In this document: positions 59,745 through 64,000 of the stretch, piece by piece
Layout: each line of letters opens with the position of its first letter
Position numbering within the stretch: position 1 is the stretch's first letter
From: Verrucomicrobiota bacterium
GTDB taxonomy: Bacteria; Verrucomicrobiota; Kiritimatiellia; CAIVKH01
NCBI GenBank assembly: GCA_024233345.1
Contig: JACKPT010000009.1
Location: forward strand, 62,001-126,000
Length of the DNA: 64,000 bases
Reading direction: 5' to 3'
Made by a program: the position numbers and the translations under genes
Notes under the pieces: generated by a model
The model's database searches: none
The model's input: the letters and a program-made list of their open reading frames with translations, nothing else
What the model was told of the DNA's origin: nothing

Positions 59745-61331
59745 ATGGCAACAACGACCTACCAGAGATTACGGACCCGCCCACCGGGGAAACGCGCGGT
59801 CCGGTCGCAGCTTGAGCGAATCACGGCAAGCCCGGAATTCGAGTCCAGACCGCGGTCGGCGGAGTTCCTTCGGTTTGTGGTCCACGAGACCCTTGACGGG
59901 CGCGAGCAGGCGATTACCCAGCATACCATCGCCGAGGCTGTGTTCGGGCGAGGCGAAGGATTTGACCCAGCTACTGACCCGATTGTCCGTATTCAGGCAG
60001 GCCGGGTCAGGCGTTCCCTTGATCGGTATTATTTGGCCGATGGCGCTGCCGACCCGATCCGGATCGACCTCCCCAAGGGAACCTACACCCCCGCCTTCTC
60101 CCCGCAGAAGACTGCGGGGCGGGGGACCCACTCAATGGCTACGCCGCCCCAGGATACCGATGCCTGGCCAACCCTTCTCGTCATGCCTTTTCGCAACCAG
60201 ACCGCATGTCCTGAAGTGGATTTTGTCGCAGACGGGGTGGCCTACGACCTTGCTGCGCAATTAAGCCGGTATGCCGCGTTCCAGGTCTTCCTCGCCACGC
60301 ATGCGAGTGTAAACCCCGGGGTGGCGCCCTCGATAAGGTTCGAGGTCGGCGGTTCTATCGGGATGCAGGGCGGGGACCTTGGCGTCAAGGTTCACCTGGT
60401 GGATCGTGCAAACGGCGGTCTCATGTGGGCACGCGACTTTTCGTGTCCTGATGACGGGGCCGGGTCCTGGCGACTCAGCGATGCGGTCGAGGCGACTGCG
60501 GCCATGATCGCGGAGGAGAACGGGTTGGTCGCCAACCGGCTGCTTGGTGAAGTGCGGGGGCAGCCCATTGGGGGCAGCGAGGCCTATGCGGCAATTCTCC
60601 GGCATCATCACTACGAAGCCACCCGCTCGCCTCAGGCGTTTGTCGAGGCCCTGGAGGCATTGCAGGGAGCGGTGGAAGCGCAACCCGATTGCGCCCTCTG
60701 CTGGTCCTATCTGGCCCGGCTCGGTGCCATCCACTGGAGCCTCGGGCTTCCCGGCGAGGCGATGCCCATGAAGGACGCCGTCACGGCGGCCCGGCGCGGG
60801 GTGGCCCTCGATCCCTCCAGCGTCCCCGCCCGATTGATCCTTTCCTATGCCCTGCTTCTTGACGACGAGGTGGAGGAGGCGCGCAAGGGAGTGGAGACGG
60901 CGCTCCACATGAACGGCGGTTCCATCTTCTGGCTTGATGCGATCGGATACCTGTTGACGCTCTCCGGCAATTTCGAGCAGGGGCCCGAACTGATCCGACG
61001 GGCAATCCAACTCAATCCCTACCATCGCTCTGCCTGTCGGGCCGGCTTATGGCTCGATGCGTTGCGACGGGCCGACGGAACCGCCGCTCTGGAAGCGGCG
61101 AGGGGATACGACGAAACCGCCGTGTTCTGGCACCCCCTGATGCTCGCGGTGGCCCTGATGGAAACCGGGGAGGTGGACACGGCGGTCGAAGAGATCCGGC
61201 GGCTTCTCGAGCTCAAGCCCGATTTTTCCAAACGAGGACACTGGCTGATTACCCGCTACGTGAAACACGACGACCTTGTCCGGAAGATCGAGACCGCCCT
61301 CGATACTGCGGGTCTGGCGTTGCAGGCCTGA
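59745..61331 (+). CDS. Winged-helix/TPR regulator next to the sulfatase
   Basis: This 528-residue protein starts with a domain (RITASPEFESRPRSAEFLRFVVHETLDG, then AEAVFGRGEGFDPATDPIVRIQAGRVRRSLDRYY) typical of regulators that sit beside sulfatases and cyclase-type signalling genes. A middle part with PTLLVMPFRNQT resembles the TolB-like section of those proteins, and the last half is TPR repeats (about residues 290-510). No transmembrane helix or cyclase domain is seen. It is divergent from the arylsulfatase, so it probably controls it. Confidence 0.8.
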   Translation: MATTTYQRLRTRPPGKRAVRSQLERITASPEFESRPRSAEFLRFVVHETLDGREQAITQHTIAEAVFGRGEGFDPATDPIVRIQAGRVRRSLDRYYLADGAADPIRIDLPKGTYTPAFSPQKTAGRGTHSMATPPQDTDAWPTLLVMPFRNQTACPEVDFVADGVAYDLAAQLSRYAAFQVFLATHASVNPGVAPSIRFEVGGSIGMQGGDLGVKVHLVDRANGGLMWARDFSCPDDGAGSWRLSDAVEATAAMIAEENGLVANRLLGEVRGQPIGGSEAYAAILRHHHYEATRSPQAFVEALEALQGAVEAQPDCALCWSYLARLGAIHWSLGLPGEAMPMKDAVTAARRGVALDPSSVPARLILSYALLLDDEVEEARKGVETALHMNGGSIFWLDAIGYLLTLSGNFEQGPELIRRAIQLNPYHRSACRAGLWLDALRRADGTAALEAARGYDETAVFWHPLMLAVALMETGEVDTAVEEIRRLLELKPDFSKRGHWLITRYVKHDDLVRKIETALDTAGLALQA

Positions 61332-61341
61332 CAAATTAGAT

Positions 61342-61457
61342 CCGCCTATGAGGATTCACATATTGCTCTTGAGTCATGAGGGTCTGTCATGAGGGTCAGC
61401 CCTTAAGAACCAATTTCCTCGCTGATTCCGGCTGGTGTTGTAATTGGTTCTTAAGGG
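61342..61457. repeat. Gene-start copy followed by a REP-like hairpin
   Basis: The first 35 bases copy the start of the 55087 gene (GATCCGCC-T-ATGAGGATTC, then ATATTGCTCTTGAGTC), then coding breaks off. CCCTTAAGAACCAATT (61400-61415) pairs perfectly with AATTGGTTCTTAAGGG (61442-61457), a 16-bp inverted repeat. The hairpin ends in the GGGTCAGCCC/GGGACCCC style of REP elements mobilised by TnpA-REP transposases. Confidence 0.7.
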
Positions 61458-61529
61458 ACCCCGGCATCGACCCCGGCCTCGGATGGGGGGGCAGGGATGT
61501 GGTGAGGCGTCGTGTCAGGGCAATTTCAA

Positions 61530-61561
61530 GTTGACTCATGCATGCATATCGTGTATACACG
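61530..61561 (+). promoter_or_regulatory. Promoter and operator of the third VapBC pair
   Basis: TTGACT (61530-61535), 17-nt spacer, TATACA (61553-61558), seven bases, ATG 61566: a leaderless layout. The perfect palindrome TCGTGTATACACGA (61548-61561) covers the -10 element. Confidence 0.65.
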
Positions 61562-61565
61562 AAAT

Positions 61566-61799
61566 ATGAAAACAATCACCTTGGATGACGAAGCATATGC
61601 TTTGTTGAAGGCGTGGAAGCGAGCCCCTCGGGACTCCTTTTCATCCGTTGTGAAACAGGTTGTACCCCGTCCGGGAACCCTGGCATCCCTGTTGAGCTAT
61701 GTGGAAAGTCATCCATCGGTCGATGTGGAAGCGGATAACCGGCTGGAAGAGTCCGTCGAACTGCGCAGCACGACCAAGGAGGATCCATGGACCTCATAG
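61566..61799 (+). CDS. VapB-type antitoxin
   Basis: This 77-residue protein starts MKTITLDDEAYALLKAWKRAPRD, a common VapB/DUF217-type antitoxin start, followed by SFSSVVKQVV. Its acidic tail (VELRSTTKEDPW) would neutralise the toxin. The toxin gene begins 13 nt before its end. The start is fixed by the promoter and operator just before it. Confidence 0.88.
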   Translation: MKTITLDDEAYALLKAWKRAPRDSFSSVVKQVVPRPGTLASLLSYVESHPSVDVEADNRLEESVELRSTTKEDPWTS

Positions 61800-62188
61800 C
61801 GGATACGACATTTCTGATTGGATTGTGGCGCCGACAAGCCTGGGCGGTGACCTTTGCGCGCGCCCATGCGGATCAGCGGGTGGCCATTCCCTGGGTGGTG
61901 CTGGGAGAATTCTGGCACGGCGCCATTCGGGCCGGACACGAACTCAGGAGCATCGAGCAGTTTTTATTACTGGGGGTTCCGCTTCTGGACCCCCAGCCGG
62001 TTATTCCCGTATATGCCAGCCTTTGCGCTCGAATTCAACAGGAGCCGGGCTATCGATCCATCGGACAAAACGATTTGTGGATCGCGTCCACCGCCCTCGC
62101 CTTCAATCGCCCTCTGGTGACACGCAATCGCCGACACTTCGACCTCATCGCCGACCTCCAGCTCCATGCCTTGGCCGAACCTTCCTGA
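61787..62188 (+). CDS. PIN-domain toxin (VapC)
   Basis: This 133-residue protein is a VapC ribonuclease: first Asp in LIADTTFLIGLW, Glu in VVLGEFWHGA, Asp in IGQNDLWIASTAL and the last set in VTRNRRHFDLI. It overlaps the antitoxin gene by 13 bp. All expected acidic residues can be placed, so it may be active. Target RNA is unknown. Confidence 0.9.
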   Translation: MDLIADTTFLIGLWRRQAWAVTFARAHADQRVAIPWVVLGEFWHGAIRAGHELRSIEQFLLLGVPLLDPQPVIPVYASLCARIQQEPGYRSIGQNDLWIASTALAFNRPLVTRNRRHFDLIADLQLHALAEPS

Positions 62189-62271
62189 CCAGAACCAGGC
62201 CGTACTTCCTCGCCACGCTTCATCGATGTCATGGAAATCAGCGCGACGACAAGCGCCCGGGTGGTGACGTT

Positions 62272-62385
62272 TGTAGTAGCGTCGCAAGGTCCCGCTTCTG
62301 CGGGGCCAAGACGCGTCGGGTGTACCGTACGAGCAAAACGGTCCTGGCCCCGCGACTGCGGGGAGGCCTGCCCGGCCAGGAGATG
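62272..62385. repeat. Dispersed GC-rich hairpin repeat
   Basis: The start GTAGTAGCGTCGCAAGG resembles the GTAGCGCCG starts of the hairpin family at 6726 and 15131. It contains CCCGC-TTCT-GCGGG and CCCCGCGACTGCGGGG hairpins. The 62189-62497 stretch has no credible gene. Confidence 0.6.
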
Positions 62386-62497
62386 GGTCGCACTGGGAAC
62401 AAACTCCGGAATAGAGTCTGTGCCATAGCCTATCGGCATGATCTATCCGGTAGCCTTTGATCCTGCCCGGGCCAGTGGAGTAATTCACCCTCTGAAC

Positions 62498-63691
62498 ATA
62501 AGAATTCTTTTATTGCTCTTGGGCCTCTATCTGGTCCCGGCAGGCTGGGCCCAGATGAGGGGCAGCCCTTTAAAAGCAAATACTGTCACAGAGCCCGTCA
62601 CCTGTCCGGATATTGGTTCTTAAGGGCTGACCCCGATTGTTGACCCCGATTGTTAGCGCAATAACCGCTCCGGATTTTTTAGCGAGGTCGAGGCGGTCTA
62701 CCAGCCGACCAACAGCAACGATTATGTGGTAGCGGTACTGGGTGGGTCGGTGGCCGCGCAGTTATGCATTCTTGGCGGCGAGCATCTCAAGTCAGGTCTT
62801 GAGACTCTACCCCAGATCGAAGGGCGGAATGTGGTCATTGTCCCGCTGTGCCAAGGCGGCTACAAGCAGCCCCAGCAACTAATCGCCTTCGGCTATCACG
62901 ATGCCCTTGGCTTGAGGCCGGATCTTGTCATCAACATCGACGGGGTCAATGAGATGCTGTTCTTCCAGAACAACGCCCTGAACAATCATATTGAGCCATC
63001 CTATCCTTGGAATTGGCTATCGATCTCCCCCATGCCGGACCAGGACCCGGAGGTGATGCGGGCCAAACTCACCATCGTGGACCTTCGGGAAGCAAGGGCG
63101 GACATGGCCGCCTCCCTGATGAGGAACCGACTTTATAAATCAGCCCTCGGGCGATTGATCATTGAACGCCTGAATGACCGGTCCGACTTTCTCGAAGCTC
63201 AGGCCGCCCTCCAACTTGAGGCGAGAATGGCCGAGCTCAGCAAAGGCAAACTCTCCTACCCCCAGACCGGCCCGCTTCACTGGACCACGGACAGCTTTGA
63301 CGAAGCGATGGCGGAATCGGCAGCAGTGTGGCGGCGGGCAGGCATCACCCTCAATGGCATGATCCAGGCCAGGGGGATTCCCTATCTGCACGGCCTGCAG
63401 CCCAACCAGTATTTCCCCGGCACCAGAACCCTGACCGAGTGGGAAAAAGACAATGCGTATAATGGCGATCCGGAATCCGAGTTCTATCGCCCGCTCTCCG
63501 AGGGTTACGCCTACTTCACCAACGAAATCCCCGCCCTGAAGAATGCCGGGGTACCCATCGTCAACCTGACGGACTATCTCGGGGATCCCCCCATCACTAT
63601 CTACAGCGATAATTTTTCCCACTTCAACCATGACGGGAACCGGCTGCTGGCCGAGGCGGTGGTGAAGGCGGTATCAGACATTCTGCCCTGA
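62498..63691 (+). pseudogene. SGNH-type hydrolase gene broken by a REP-like insert
   Basis: A signal-peptide code is seen at 62498-62555 (RILLLLLGLYLVPAGWAQ), but its start codon is ATA where the 55087 gene has ATG. A REP-like hairpin (about 62560-62640) with stops follows, and the main frame reopens at 62655 (NNRSGFFSEVEAVYQ, then VVAVLGGSVAAQLCILGG), running to 63691. GGSVA fits the SGNH-hydrolase nucleophile block, VNIDGVNEM the Asn block and SHFNHDGNRLLA the last Asp/His. The 3' part is well kept, so the break is recent; a GTG start at 62726 could still express it. Confidence 0.65.
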
Positions 63692-63709
63692 ACGGCATCT
63701 CGACCAGCC

Positions 63710-63738
63710 TTGACACCCCCCCATCCACGGGGTATCGT
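63710..63738 (+). promoter_or_regulatory. Leaderless-type promoter of the last gene
   Basis: TTGACA (63710-63715), 17-nt spacer, TATCGT (63733-63738), six bases, GTG 63745. Confidence 0.5.
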
Positions 63739-63744
63739 ATCACT

Positions 63745-64000
63745 GTGCGTCGCATTGTTGTGAGTCTTTTGGGGGTATGTATGGCCTTGCTTCCAGCAAG
63801 CTGGGCTTCCAACACCCTGCGCGAAGCACCTGTCGTTGAAACCACCTGTTCCTGCTGTTCCGACTCATCAGCCGCCACCTGTTGCTGTGAATCCCACCAA
63901 CCCGCAACCACCGAAACCGCGGGCTGTGGCTGCGCCCTTGCCCCGGTATCAACCCCACTATCTGCGGCCGAAGCGACACCTTCCACATCCGGTTGCCCAC
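63745..64000 (+). CDS. Cys-rich secreted protein, N-terminal part
   Basis: The gene runs off the right edge. With the GTG at 63745 the protein has a signal peptide (RRIVVSLLGVCMALLPASWA) and then a Cys-rich stretch (TTCSCCSDSS, ATCCCESHQ, GCGCAL), which suggests metal binding or a disulfide-rich domain; at least ten Cys lie in the first 75 residues. I do not recognise the family. A start at the ATG 63781 would cut into the signal peptide. The promoter is six bases upstream. Confidence 0.65.
   Translation, partial: MRRIVVSLLGVCMALLPASWASNTLREAPVVETTCSCCSDSSAATCCCESHQPATTETAGCGCALAPVSTPLSAAEATPSTSGCP

Overview
The window reads as a chromosomal stretch of a GC-rich Gram-negative bacterium of the PVC group, most probably Kiritimatiellota/Verrucomicrobiota. 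The signs are a secreted beta-helix protein with the GPPGPTYRTLDQVEPR-type N-terminus (49353), a DUF2723 membrane protein, PIN-type toxin-antitoxin modules scattered singly, GIY-YIG genes beside tRNAs, many short dispersed hairpin repeats, and outer-membrane and Tat-exported proteins. The assignment is an inference; there is no rRNA in the window.

Region 1 (1-6.6 kb) is the right part of a type I-C CRISPR-Cas locus: the end of cas8c, cas7, then a Phd/PIN toxin-antitoxin pair inserted before cas4-cas1-cas2, a leader and an array of about 42 repeats. The pair overlaps cas4 by 4 nt and has its own promoter, so the adaptation genes look co-transcribed with it. The middle of the array is uniformly shortened and looks like uncorrected long-read sequence.

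Region 2 (6.6-15.1 kb) holds a phosphofructokinase, a DUF2723 gene with a DUF433/DUF5615-like pair, and a heterodimeric ABC exporter. Region 3 (15.4-26.7 kb) is a cytochrome b and a Tat-exported NiFe hydrogenase with its maturation protease, whose operon continues by 4-nt overlaps into a 1896-residue secreted propeller/CARDB protein and a 597-residue HAF-repeat protein.

Region 4 (27.96-35.04 kb) is a 7-kb genomic island in tRNA-Val(CAC), bounded by a 44-bp perfect direct repeat of the tRNA 3' end. It carries a RES-domain protein and a two-gene SIR2 + STAND NTPase system. Both effector folds are NAD+-consuming, and I read it as an anti-phage defence island without its own integrase. It is the best candidate here for an undescribed system.

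Region 5 (35.1-48.2 kb) has a GIY-YIG gene, an ABM / iron alcohol dehydrogenase / kinase-like operon, a porin / FMN-binding / cytochrome-b electron-transfer cassette, PEP carboxylase, a three-subunit molybdenum hydroxylase and a VapBC pair. Region 6 (48.2-64 kb) has small genes, the beta-helix protein, dapA and dapB separated by a four-helix-bundle gene flanked by inverted repeats, folK, a CBS-HEPN protein, an arylsulfatase with a divergent regulator, a third VapBC pair, a decayed SGNH-hydrolase gene and the start of a Cys-rich secreted protein.

A theme across the window is promoter geometry: at nine genes, including all three free-standing PIN toxin-antitoxin operons, a -10-like hexamer ends only 5-7 nt before the start codon, which predicts leaderless mRNAs.
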